DNA of 31,354 nucleotides from Patescibacteria group bacterium UBA910 (GTDB taxonomy: Bacteria > Patescibacteriota > Minisyncoccia > Phycocordibacterales > DATDWN01): NCBI GenBank assembly GCA_002294445.1, contig DBEI01000037.1:457-31810 (forward strand). The letters are read 5' to 3'. The notes beneath the pieces were generated by a model, which made no database searches, was not told the origin of the DNA, and saw only the letters and a list, made by a program, of their open reading frames with translations. Made by a program: the position numbers and the translations under genes. How positions within the stretch are numbered: position 1 is the first letter of the stretch; each line of letters starts with the position of its first letter. Shown here piece by piece: positions 6,666 through 14,264 of the stretch.

Positions 6666-7736
6666 ATGAAAGAAGTAGATATTTTCAAGACCAGAAAGTT
6701 AAAGTTCAGAATGACCACTTTCGACCGCCTAACAACAGAGCTGGAAACTGGCATATGGGGAGTAATTGGATTTCCGAGTCTGAAGACAATGGATTCTTTT
6801 GAAGCTAGAAAAATAACAGAAGAAACCCTAGAAGAGCGCGAAAAATTGAGAAAAGACAAACCATATAATGACCCAAGAAATCACATATTCTCTCATAGAG
6901 GAAACGTGATTTATCCTGATGGACAATTAGATGTACTACTGTGTTCTTTAAAGAATACTGAGCCTAACGATCTGTATTTATATCCTGAAAACCCCGACTA
7001 TAAAAATTTACTTTCCTTATTTACAAATAGTACTCTTAACTTCACTGGTCTTAAAGATATTTTATCTGAATTAGGATACTCTTCTAACACAGAAGCTACT
7101 AGTGAGACACTAGTAGATATTATTGAAACAAATTATGAAATAATTCAGGAAAAAATATCTTTAAATGTCTTTGAGACCCGCTCAGACAAACTACTAAAAG
7201 GAATAAATATAGCTGACAAATTTGATATAGGATATGTGATTGACCCTTCTCTTAAAGTTCTTATTTCTTATAACGATGACCATATGAATCAGGGAGTCAT
7301 AATGGGACCGAAAATTGACCCTAACCACATCATTGGTATTCTAGTAAATTCATCCAGGGTTGAAAAATTAAAAAACCAGAGATACATTATTCCTGAAAAA
7401 CCATTCGAGAGTTTAGCTACTATTCATTTGGCAACTTTAAGGAATTTTATTGATTGGTTCGGAAGAAAGAGAGTGAGTGAAAGCATACATCAAAAGCTCC
7501 TAGAATTCATTAAAGATATCCCTGAGTCATTCTTTTACATGGATGCAAATTCAAAAGTAGATAACATCTTTAATCAAGAGGAACTTAAAGTCTTAAATCA
7601 TACTGCAAAAGATTTTCTTACAGAAAGCAACTCATTCAGAGACGGACAGACATATTACGAATGTATTTTGGAACTGTGTAAAAAATATAAATTACCCCTC
7701 TATTGTTCGGATGGAACGATCTTGCACAAGGATTAA
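6666..7736 (+). CDS. unrecognised 356-aa protein
   Basis: Soluble, charged protein without signal peptide or membrane helix. I recognise no family. Segments that may help a search are TELETGIWGVIGFPS near residue 25, NHIFSHRGNVIYPDGQLDVLL near 77, FDIGYVIDPSLKVLISY near 188 and PNHIIGILVNSSRVEKL near 219. The C-terminal third is helical and ends in a region with three cysteines (YECILELCKKYKLPLYC). No Shine-Dalgarno sequence. High AT content and gene remnants on both sides suggest acquired DNA. No function is proposed. Confidence 0.75.
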   Translation: MKEVDIFKTRKLKFRMTTFDRLTTELETGIWGVIGFPSLKTMDSFEARKITEETLEEREKLRKDKPYNDPRNHIFSHRGNVIYPDGQLDVLLCSLKNTEPNDLYLYPENPDYKNLLSLFTNSTLNFTGLKDILSELGYSSNTEATSETLVDIIETNYEIIQEKISLNVFETRSDKLLKGINIADKFDIGYVIDPSLKVLISYNDDHMNQGVIMGPKIDPNHIIGILVNSSRVEKLKNQRYIIPEKPFESLATIHLATLRNFIDWFGRKRVSESIHQKLLEFIKDIPESFFYMDANSKVDNIFNQEELKVLNHTAKDFLTESNSFRDGQTYYECILELCKKYKLPLYCSDGTILHKD

Positions 7737-7798
7737 GTTTATTAATGAAATATTAAGTAGAACAGCAAAAAATCTCGACTCTGATAAAATTAATAATC

Positions 7799-7981
7799 AT
7801 GAATCTTTACAACAAGCACATACTACCCAAACAGCCAGATAAGGAGATGAATTCCGATGAGTTTAACCAAAAAAGAAAGAGGGTGGTAGAAAAAGCGATA
7901 AGAAATAAATCAGCTAGAGATTTCTTTAGGGTTTTATCTCAGTGCTCAATCTATACTTATTTAAGTATTACACTGTTATAA
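7799..7981 (+). pseudogene. probable 5' fragment of a SAM-dependent methyltransferase gene
   Basis: 60 codons. The start MNLYNKHILPK followed by FNQKRKRVVEKA resembles, from memory, the N-terminus of a class I methyltransferase family (MNxYxKYxLPxL...R..V...A.G.VLEIG.GSG). At the point where the glycine-rich SAM loop should follow, the sequence turns into an unrelated stretch and stops, so the catalytic domain is missing. A second, shorter copy is at 6484-6591. The family call is tentative. If it is wrong, this is an unknown small protein. Confidence 0.4.
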
Positions 7982-8003
7982 AACCAGATACCAACTGGCA
8001 ATA

Positions 8004-8648
8004 TTAATTGACCTTACTTGCTATTACCGACAATGTATCACCAACTACCGAGATTCTAATATTCACAGTCGTTCCAATAGGATAATTACTTTCCATTTCT
8101 CCTTCTTTTACCAATATTTTGAGATCATATGCTTTGTCTCTGCTACTACTCATTGTGTCAGCAAGAAACACGCTCGATTGCGCGCACATACCACGATCTG
8201 GAGGACAAGCCTTCTCGCCCAATAACGTTGATACAACCACACCTCGCACTGTTATAGTCTTACCATTTAATGCTGAACGATGATCTACTAAAAATTTCAC
8301 CGATACAGGTTCAATAAAACCAGTTGAAAGCTCAAGATCCGGATATGCTGAAAGTCCAGTATTTTTATTTATCGGTGAAGCCACTGGCTCGGTCACAACA
8401 CCTGAAGGAATAGATGTTGGATTTGTTTCTGGTGGATATGTTGGTTTGCGTACTGGATTTGATGGAGTCACTGTATTAGGTGTCTTACCTGTTAAACCTG
8501 CAACCACAGAAGGAGTCTCTGGGTCTACACGAGAAATCACCATTGGTGATGAATTCCATCGTGACAAGCCCAGATACCCTACCACTGCAACTAACAGCAC
8601 AAGACCCGCTACAACAGGCACACCCACAAAACCTTTATTTTTTTGCAT
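8004..8648 (-). CDS. membrane-anchored protein with possible OB-fold domain
   Basis: 214 aa. The N-terminal anchor (VPVVAGLVLLVAVVGYLGL) is followed by a long Pro/Thr/Ser-rich linker (about 35-95), then a compact domain from VSVKFLVDHRSALNGKTITVRGVVV to the end. The pattern LNGKTITVRGVVVSTLL...VFLAD...YDLKILV is typical of OB-fold domains, with two cysteines (KACPPDRGMCAQ) that may form a disulfide outside the cell. Function unknown. A TATAAT box lies about 26 nt upstream of the ATG. No terminator is obvious downstream. Confidence 0.7.
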   Translation of the reverse strand: MQKNKGFVGVPVVAGLVLLVAVVGYLGLSRWNSSPMVISRVDPETPSVVAGLTGKTPNTVTPSNPVRKPTYPPETNPTSIPSGVVTEPVASPINKNTGLSAYPDLELSTGFIEPVSVKFLVDHRSALNGKTITVRGVVVSTLLGEKACPPDRGMCAQSSVFLADTMSSSRDKAYDLKILVKEGEMESNYPIGTTVNIRISVVGDTLSVIASKVN

Positions 8649-8695
8649 AATGAATTTTTTATGTATTAAATCTAATTATAAGCTTTTATATATAT

Positions 8696-9013
8696 TTACA
8701 AAAGAACATAAGCATACTCCCACTTAAAATCCACAACATACGTCCACCGTTTCATCCTTTTGGAATCATCAGGCAAAATACACATTTCACTACAGTTGGG
8801 GCTTTGAAAGCCCCATGGACCCAATACTTTTACACGAATGGATTTATCGAAACACAGAATAAAATCTGCGATTGTAGAGAGGTGAAGCGTTAAGGAAACT
8901 AGCCCTTCATTGCTTCTAAAGCGTCGCGCCAGTTGAAATACACGACTCCCCGGATTACCCAATAGCGGTTCATCCCATACCTCCTTTCTCCGGTTTTTCC
9001 ACCGGATATACAT
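8696..9013 (-). CDS. doubtful small protein, frame B
   Basis: An open frame of about 105 codons from an ATG at 9013 (MYIRWKNRRK...), or longer from a TTG at 9052. The part after DEPLLGNPGSRVFQLARRF has ordinary composition and ends WEYAYVLL. No family is recognised. It overlaps in another frame a 24-codon ORF (8899-8973) that has a much better ribosome binding site, so either a frameshift joins the two or only one is translated. The region 8650-9180 is more GC-rich than its surroundings. Confidence 0.35.
   Translation of the reverse strand: MYIRWKNRRKEVWDEPLLGNPGSRVFQLARRFRSNEGLVSLTLHLSTIADFILCFDKSIRVKVLGPWGFQSPNCSEMCILPDDSKRMKRWTYVVDFKWEYAYVLL
8899..8973 (-). CDS. 24-codon ORF with strong Shine-Dalgarno
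   Basis: AAGGAGGT stands 5-6 nt before the ATG at 8973, one of only two clear Shine-Dalgarno sites in the window. A small hairpin (CCGGT/ACCGG) lies just upstream of it. The peptide starts MNRYWVIRGVVYF and ends EAMKG. The -1 frame stays open for another 200 bases (see 8696-9013). It could be a leader peptide, a frameshifted gene or a real short protein. Confidence 0.35.
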   Translation of the reverse strand: MNRYWVIRGVVYFNWRDALEAMKG

Positions 9014-9094
9014 ATATAAATAATAAAGAACAAAAGAGATCGTCCGAAACAATGCGATTGTAAGCGCAAACGACGCACGAACGATTTAAACCCT

Positions 9095-9118
9095 AGTATA
9101 ACACACAATTGTAAAATA
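9095..9118 (-). promoter_or_regulatory. possible promoter of the minus-strand small gene
   Basis: On the minus strand a TATACT box (9095-9100) is preceded at 18 nt by a T-rich TTTTTC stretch. The predicted leader of about 120 nt contains short inverted repeats (ACAAT/ATTGT, ATCGT/ACGAT) before the Shine-Dalgarno site. Only the -10 box is convincing. Confidence 0.3.
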
Positions 9119-9180
9119 GAAAAATACATCAACACACACTTTTACCTGAATAGTGTGTGCACATTTTCAATCAACACTTC

Positions 9181-10935
9181 TTAACTTTTCATATTTCTAT
9201 GGAGAAGCATCTCCACAGCCTGTTCTATTGAACCCGCTCGTGTCATTGTTCCATCATTTACAAAGAAGATCTCATCTGCGTTTTCAATCGTATTCAGACG
9301 GTGTGCAATTACCACCTTTGTTGTTTCTTTTGGAAGTTGTTTAAGAATATCTTCAAGAATTTGCTCTGTGACTGTATCAATATTTGCGGTTGCTTCATCA
9401 AGAATAAGGATATCGGGCTTGCGTAACACTGCTCGCATAAATGCAATAACCTGTCTCTGACCAAGACTCATTGTATCCCCTCCAGCATACACAGGAGTAT
9501 CGAGACCTTTATCAAACAATTTAATTAAACTATTTAGACCCGTATCTGTAAGAATTTGTGTCAGTTCTACACTTGAAACACCTGCATACTTTTCATTGCC
9601 ACATACAATGTTATCTTTAACAGTACCCACAAAGAGAAAAGGTTCTTGAAGAATGAAACCAATTTTTTGAGTCCGTTCAACAGAATCATACGAGCGAATA
9701 TCATATCCATCAAGAAATACTTTTCCTTTTATTGGATCAAACATACGGGCCATCAGTGATGCTGTTGTGGTCTTGCCACCTCCTGTAGGACCAACAAGCG
9801 CATATGTTTTACCTTTATCTAACGCGAAATTAATATTATGAAGTACTTCTTTTCCGTTTGGATATGCAAAAGAGACATGATCAAAAGAAAGCACAGAATG
9901 ACCTCCCATATGGGCACCTCGCGGAATAGAGACTAGATCATTTTCCATATTAAGAATTACATTGATACGATCCCATCCAGCAAGTGCTGTCTGAAAACTA
10001 GTCCATAATGCAGCAAGTTGTCGAAGCGGTGTGTAGAAATTTGTTACATATGAAATAAAACTAATAAGCAAACCGAGTGTAAACTCCCCATGCATAATAA
10101 GATACACACCAAAAGTAACAACAATAAGCTGAGCTACTGTAGATGCGAATGTATACACTGGCGTAAAAATATTATTTGCAATTCCTGCCCGCACAGCAAC
10201 ATCATAATTTTTTGCATTTGATTCCTCAAAACGCTTGCGAAAATAGTCACGTCGATTGAATGCTACAATCACTTTAAAATTAGTAAGACTTTCTTGTATT
10301 TCTGCACTGAGACCTCCAACACTCTGTAGACTTTCAGCATTTTTTCTCTTAATCCACGGAGAGAGTAATTGTGTCAGAACCAACAAAAACACAGCAGGAA
10401 CCAATGCGCTTGCACCAAGTGTTACATTAATGGTGAGCAAAAATATCCCTGCGCCTACCATTGTAAACACACTTCCGATAAACTGCATAAGTGACTGTGA
10501 AAAGAATTGATTCAATTTATCTGTATCATTATTGATGCGTGAAATTAGATCTCCAGCTTTATTTTGATTGAAAAATGCCACAGGAAGATCTTGAAGTTTT
10601 GCAAATACAGCATTACGAAGTTTAAAGAGCATTCTCTGACTTACACTTCCCATCCACTTTGTTTGCAAATAACTTGCAACAAGTCCCATCACAAACAATG
10701 CAAGCAATATCACTGAATATGTCAGCACACCGTCATAGCGACCCTTCAAAACATATGTATCAACAGTATGACCAATAAGAAATGGGCCAAGCAGTGTAAT
10801 GAATGAATTTACAATAATAGCAACGAAAGACCATGCGAGATTTTTCTTCTCACCATCTAGCAATGGCAACAAACTCTTCAGAGCCTGAAAAGTACTCACC
10901 TTAACTTTTTTGTCTGTATTAAGTGTGTAATTCAT
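9181..10935 (-). CDS. ABC exporter half-transporter, catalytic NBD partner
   Basis: About 584 aa from the ATG at 10935; an in-frame ATG at 10974 would overlap the upstream gene by 55 nt rather than 17. Six membrane helices (about 35-320) are followed by a nucleotide-binding domain with Walker A GPTGGGKTT, Walker B ILILDEATANID with catalytic Glu, and the switch His in IAHRLNTI. Its ABC signature is degenerate (MSLGQRQ instead of LSGGQ). It pairs with the gene just upstream, whose NBD has the opposite defects, forming a heterodimeric type IV exporter of the BmrCD/TM287-288 kind. The substrate (drug, lipid or peptide) cannot be told from sequence. Confidence 0.93.
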   Translation of the reverse strand: MNYTLNTDKKVKVSTFQALKSLLPLLDGEKKNLAWSFVAIIVNSFITLLGPFLIGHTVDTYVLKGRYDGVLTYSVILLALFVMGLVASYLQTKWMGSVSQRMLFKLRNAVFAKLQDLPVAFFNQNKAGDLISRINNDTDKLNQFFSQSLMQFIGSVFTMVGAGIFLLTINVTLGASALVPAVFLLVLTQLLSPWIKRKNAESLQSVGGLSAEIQESLTNFKVIVAFNRRDYFRKRFEESNAKNYDVAVRAGIANNIFTPVYTFASTVAQLIVVTFGVYLIMHGEFTLGLLISFISYVTNFYTPLRQLAALWTSFQTALAGWDRINVILNMENDLVSIPRGAHMGGHSVLSFDHVSFAYPNGKEVLHNINFALDKGKTYALVGPTGGGKTTTASLMARMFDPIKGKVFLDGYDIRSYDSVERTQKIGFILQEPFLFVGTVKDNIVCGNEKYAGVSSVELTQILTDTGLNSLIKLFDKGLDTPVYAGGDTMSLGQRQVIAFMRAVLRKPDILILDEATANIDTVTEQILEDILKQLPKETTKVVIAHRLNTIENADEIFFVNDGTMTRAGSIEQAVEMLLHRNMKS

Positions 10936-12652
10936 ATTGGTTTGTACTTCGTTGTGAGTTATAGATCTGCACATACTCTGGAGATGTTTCTAAAAGTGCC
11001 GTATGTGTACCTTTCGCAAGAACCTCCCCTTCCATCAACAATACAATCTCATCATACTGTTCAATAGATGAAATCTTTTGAGTTACTGAGACTAGTGTGA
11101 GATGTGGATAATTTTTTGCAATATTAGAAAGTATTCTCTGTTCAGTTTGTGTATCCACTCGTGCAGTAAAATCATCGAGTAAGAGAATCTTTGGATTGAG
11201 TGCAAGCGCTCGAGCGAGCATGATACGCTGTTTTTGACCACCAGAAAGACTAGTACCTCTCTCTGATACCAGTGTATCAAGACCAAGAGGCAATGTATTG
11301 ATAAATTCTTTTAGCTCAGCAGTCTCTATCGCTTTCTCCAAAGACGCATCTGTAACATTGTCACTAAATGCAATGTTTTCTCTAATAGTTAGATTAAACA
11401 TAACACTATCTTGGAACACAAAACCAATCTGCTGATGAAGACTCTCACTATCATAATCTGCAACTGGAACAGAATCATACATAATCATTCCAGATGTGGG
11501 TGCAGTAAGCCCAGTCAATAAATACAACATCTGTGATTTACCTGCAGCAGTGGGTCCAATGATAGCAGTGCGTGTACCTGCGCCAACATGGAAAGAAACA
11601 TCTTTAAGGACTTTTTTCTCTCCATATAAAACACTCACATTGTGCACATCTATAACACCCGTAATTTCTTTCACCACATCCCCTTTAGAGGGCACATCAG
11701 GAGTGTTGAGCACTTGTGCAATACGCTCATACGAAGCAGACGCTTGTGAAAAAATATTCATCGTGAATCCAATAATAAATATTGGAAACACAAGAATACC
11801 CACATAGCTATTGAATGCGGTAAAATCTCCCACAGAAAGCGCACCTGTTATAACAAACTTACCTCCAAGCAATAAAATTATTAACGTCCCAAGATTTGCA
11901 ACAAATGCAACAATTGGGATCATCGCTGCAAACAAATTCAGAATTTTTAGCCCCGTCTCTCGAGCTTGCGTATTAACATTACTAAATTTATCGTGTTCAA
12001 ATTTTTGCGAATTAATAACTCGAATCAATCCTGCACCTAAAATGCTTTCATTAATCACTTTATTAAGCCAATCAATAATTTCACGACTTTTTGTAAAGAG
12101 TGGTCTTACTTTACTAAAAATGATAAAAAAAGTTGCCGCAATGATTGGCACTATTGCGAGTACAGCAAGTCCAAGCTTCAAGTCGATCGAGAGAAGCATA
12201 ATACTTGCCCCTAAAATGATCACCACTGAAGAAACAAGAGACGTGATAGCCTGAGACACAAATAATTTTATTGAATCAACATCAGAAGTAAGATACGTTA
12301 GTAACTTTGAAGGATTTGCTTTTTCAACAAACAGATAACTCTCATTTGAAATTTTTACAGACAACCTTGTACGCACATCACGTGCCACTTTTTCTGACAC
12401 GTAAGTTTGAACAATATTTTGCAGGACTGTAAATATAAAAACCCCCGCTCCAAACAAAACAAAGTACATGACAGTGGTCTGATACACAAAATCACCTTTT
12501 ACAAAGGTATTAATCGCATGAGAAATAACTTTCGGCAAAGCCAAACTAAGTACGTTTGCAGTTAATGCTAGAAATATAAGCAACACCAGTGCGCCTTTAT
12601 AAGACTTTAAAAGCTCCGTGATACGAGGTTTATTTTGAACATCATTACCCAT
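10919..12652 (-). CDS. ABC exporter half-transporter, degenerate NBD partner
   Basis: 577 aa from the ATG at 12652 (MGNDVQNK). This start is preferred because a TATTAT box (12662-12667) sits 9 nt upstream, inside the longer reading from 12673. An N-terminal six-helix domain is followed by an NBD with Walker A GPTAAGKS and a canonical signature LSGGQKQRI. However, the Walker B region reads LLLDDFTARVD (Asp in place of the catalytic Glu), and the switch region reads SVTQKISSI (Gln in place of His). These are the usual signs of the non-hydrolysing site in asymmetric exporters. The gene overlaps its partner downstream, and ung lies just upstream on the same strand. Confidence 0.93.
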   Translation of the reverse strand: MGNDVQNKPRITELLKSYKGALVLLIFLALTANVLSLALPKVISHAINTFVKGDFVYQTTVMYFVLFGAGVFIFTVLQNIVQTYVSEKVARDVRTRLSVKISNESYLFVEKANPSKLLTYLTSDVDSIKLFVSQAITSLVSSVVIILGASIMLLSIDLKLGLAVLAIVPIIAATFFIIFSKVRPLFTKSREIIDWLNKVINESILGAGLIRVINSQKFEHDKFSNVNTQARETGLKILNLFAAMIPIVAFVANLGTLIILLLGGKFVITGALSVGDFTAFNSYVGILVFPIFIIGFTMNIFSQASASYERIAQVLNTPDVPSKGDVVKEITGVIDVHNVSVLYGEKKVLKDVSFHVGAGTRTAIIGPTAAGKSQMLYLLTGLTAPTSGMIMYDSVPVADYDSESLHQQIGFVFQDSVMFNLTIRENIAFSDNVTDASLEKAIETAELKEFINTLPLGLDTLVSERGTSLSGGQKQRIMLARALALNPKILLLDDFTARVDTQTEQRILSNIAKNYPHLTLVSVTQKISSIEQYDEIVLLMEGEVLAKGTHTALLETSPEYVQIYNSQRSTNQYELHT

Positions 12653-12697
12653 AGTGTGACCATAATACCACACAAGTTAACAAAAATAATCGCACTG

Positions 12698-13372
12698 TTA
12701 ACTCCAATCAATCTCACTCTTATCTTGTTTTTTTAAATATATATTTGTGAGACTAAAGTGCTTACACCCCAAAAAACCCGTATGTGCGGAAAATGGTGAT
12801 GGATGTGGTGCTTCAAGTACACAATGTTTATTTCTGTCGATAATTTTCCCCTTCTCCCGAGCATAATTACCCCAGAGCATAAAGACAATTCCTTCTCGCT
12901 TATCTGAAAGTTCTCGTATCGCTTTGTCTGTAAATTGTTCCCACCCTTTCTTTTGATGCGAACCAGGACTTCCTGCTTGTACAGTTAGTGTCGCATTAAG
13001 TAACAGCACACCTTGTCGTGCCCATCGCGACAGATCTCCATCCTGAAGAGGAAGTATCCCCACATCACTTTCTATCTCTTTGAAAATATTTTTCAACGAT
13101 GGAGGTAAAGGTATGCCGGTATGTACTGCAAATGCGAGACCGTTTGCTTGACCTGCACCATGATATGGATCTTGTCCTAATATAACCACTTTCACCTCAT
13201 CAAATGGACACAAATCAAATGCTCTGAATATTTCCTGAGAGGCTGGATAAACCGTACGATGAAGATATTCGGATTTCACAAAAGAAGCGAGATCTTTAAA
13301 GTACAACTGATCCGGTTCAGACTCCAATACATTATTCCACGATGCCTCTATGTTCAATACTCGACTATTCAT
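12698..13372 (-). CDS. ung: uracil-DNA glycosylase, family 1
   Basis: 224 aa, normal length. It removes uracil from DNA as the first step of base excision repair. The water-activating motif GQDPYHG is at about 66-72 with the catalytic Asp. LLLNATLTVQAGSPGSH forms the uracil-recognition strand region. The HPSPFSA loop at about 190-196 is the DNA minor-groove intercalation motif (usually HPSPLSA, so Leu is Phe here). A TATAGT box lies 8 nt before the ATG. It shares its upstream region with the divergent gene at 13449. Confidence 0.96.
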   Translation of the reverse strand: MNSRVLNIEASWNNVLESEPDQLYFKDLASFVKSEYLHRTVYPASQEIFRAFDLCPFDEVKVVILGQDPYHGAGQANGLAFAVHTGIPLPPSLKNIFKEIESDVGILPLQDGDLSRWARQGVLLLNATLTVQAGSPGSHQKKGWEQFTDKAIRELSDKREGIVFMLWGNYAREKGKIIDRNKHCVLEAPHPSPFSAHTGFLGCKHFSLTNIYLKKQDKSEIDWS

Positions 13373-13448
13373 ATATACGCACTATAGTATCACACAAGAC
13401 ATCCGTTCATTTTGCTATAATATATGTATTACCATTCTATTCTCACAT

Positions 13449-13919
13449 ATGAATAAAAAAATATTTTGGATTGTTGTATTGATTTCTCTTGGTGTCGGAG
13501 TCTTTTTTATGACACAAAAGACAGCCACTACCCCATCCATAAAACAACCACCAATAGCCACAACCACAACCTACACAAACACAACATATGGTTTTACACT
13601 TACTCTCCCTCAAAGTTGGAATGGGTACACAGTCACAACAGGCACCCTACCGTTTGGCTACACTGTTACACTTCGTCACCCATTGTGGACAGAAGAAAAC
13701 CAATACATGGATATACCAATACTTGTATACCCAATTGCTCAATGGAGACAATGGGAATCAAATAATTTCGAAGGGTACCCTACTGCAGCACCTATCGGAC
13801 CCACAGAACGTGGAAGGAATGAACGGTATGTATTTGCCACAGCACCACGATACAACTACAGTTTTAAAACAGGATGGGAAACAGTTGATGAAATAATAAA
13901 GAGCCTTGAAGGGTTTTAA
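13449..13919 (+). CDS. membrane-anchored extracytoplasmic protein
   Basis: 156 aa from the ATG at 13449; upstream codons in the same frame are promoter sequence (TATAAT near 13416). The N-terminal anchor (IFWIVVLISLGVGVFFM) is followed by a Thr/Pro linker and a domain starting YTNTTYGFTLTLPQSWNGY. This resembles the opening strand pattern of PsbP/DUF1795-type domains, which are common in exported proteins of this lineage. The protein at 23295 has a similar layout. Function unknown. Confidence 0.7.
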   Translation: MNKKIFWIVVLISLGVGVFFMTQKTATTPSIKQPPIATTTTYTNTTYGFTLTLPQSWNGYTVTTGTLPFGYTVTLRHPLWTEENQYMDIPILVYPIAQWRQWESNNFEGYPTAAPIGPTERGRNERYVFATAPRYNYSFKTGWETVDEIIKSLEGF

Positions 13920-13942
13920 ATTATGTGACATGATATATTTAT

Positions 13943-14158
13943 ATGAAAAAAAATATAATTATAATTATCCTTTTAGTAATAATACTAGTCATTGGTTACC
14001 TATACTGGACAAAAAACAACACCCAAAGCCCAATGATCCCAGGTAGAGATGGAGGTTCAGGTCTATGTACACGTGAAGCGAAACTCTGTCCAGACGGATC
14101 ATATGTTGAACGTACTGGTCCAAACTGTGAATTTGCAGACTGCCCAACGACAAATTAG
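13943..14158 (+). CDS. small exported protein with four-cysteine motif
   Basis: 71 aa. A strongly hydrophobic N-terminal anchor (IIIIILLVIILVIGYLYW) is followed by a Gly-rich linker and the motif CTREAKLCPDGSYVERTGPNC...C. The motif has Cys-x6-Cys-x12-Cys-x5-Cys spacing and probably folds with two disulfides outside the membrane. I recall similar motifs in hypothetical proteins of candidate phyla, but no function. A TATATT box lies almost on the start codon. Confidence 0.65.
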   Translation: MKKNIIIIILLVIILVIGYLYWTKNNTQSPMIPGRDGGSGLCTREAKLCPDGSYVERTGPNCEFADCPTTN

Positions 14159-14174
14159 ACCACACACAAACTCC

Positions 14175-14244
14175 TCCAAGGGTTACCCTTGGAATTCAGA
14201 AATAAGAAATACTCCTTTGAATAAACTTCAGAGGAGTATTTTTA
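14175..14244 (+). terminator. two hairpins ending the 13449-14158 genes
   Basis: A perfect 8-bp hairpin (TCCAAGGG-TTA-CCCTTGGA, 14175-14193) is followed by a second hairpin, AATACTCCT pairing with AGGAGTATT (14208-14240), with internal TGAA/TTCA pairing and a run of T. The second has the form of an intrinsic terminator. It ends 20 nt before the next start codon. Confidence 0.7.
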
Positions 14245-14264
14245 TGTTATAGTAGTTACCTCTT

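Noticed and set aside
13350..13448. Longer start for the gene at 13449
   Set aside because: This part contains the TATAAT box and the shared promoter region with ung; the hydrophobic anchor begins right at ATG 13449.
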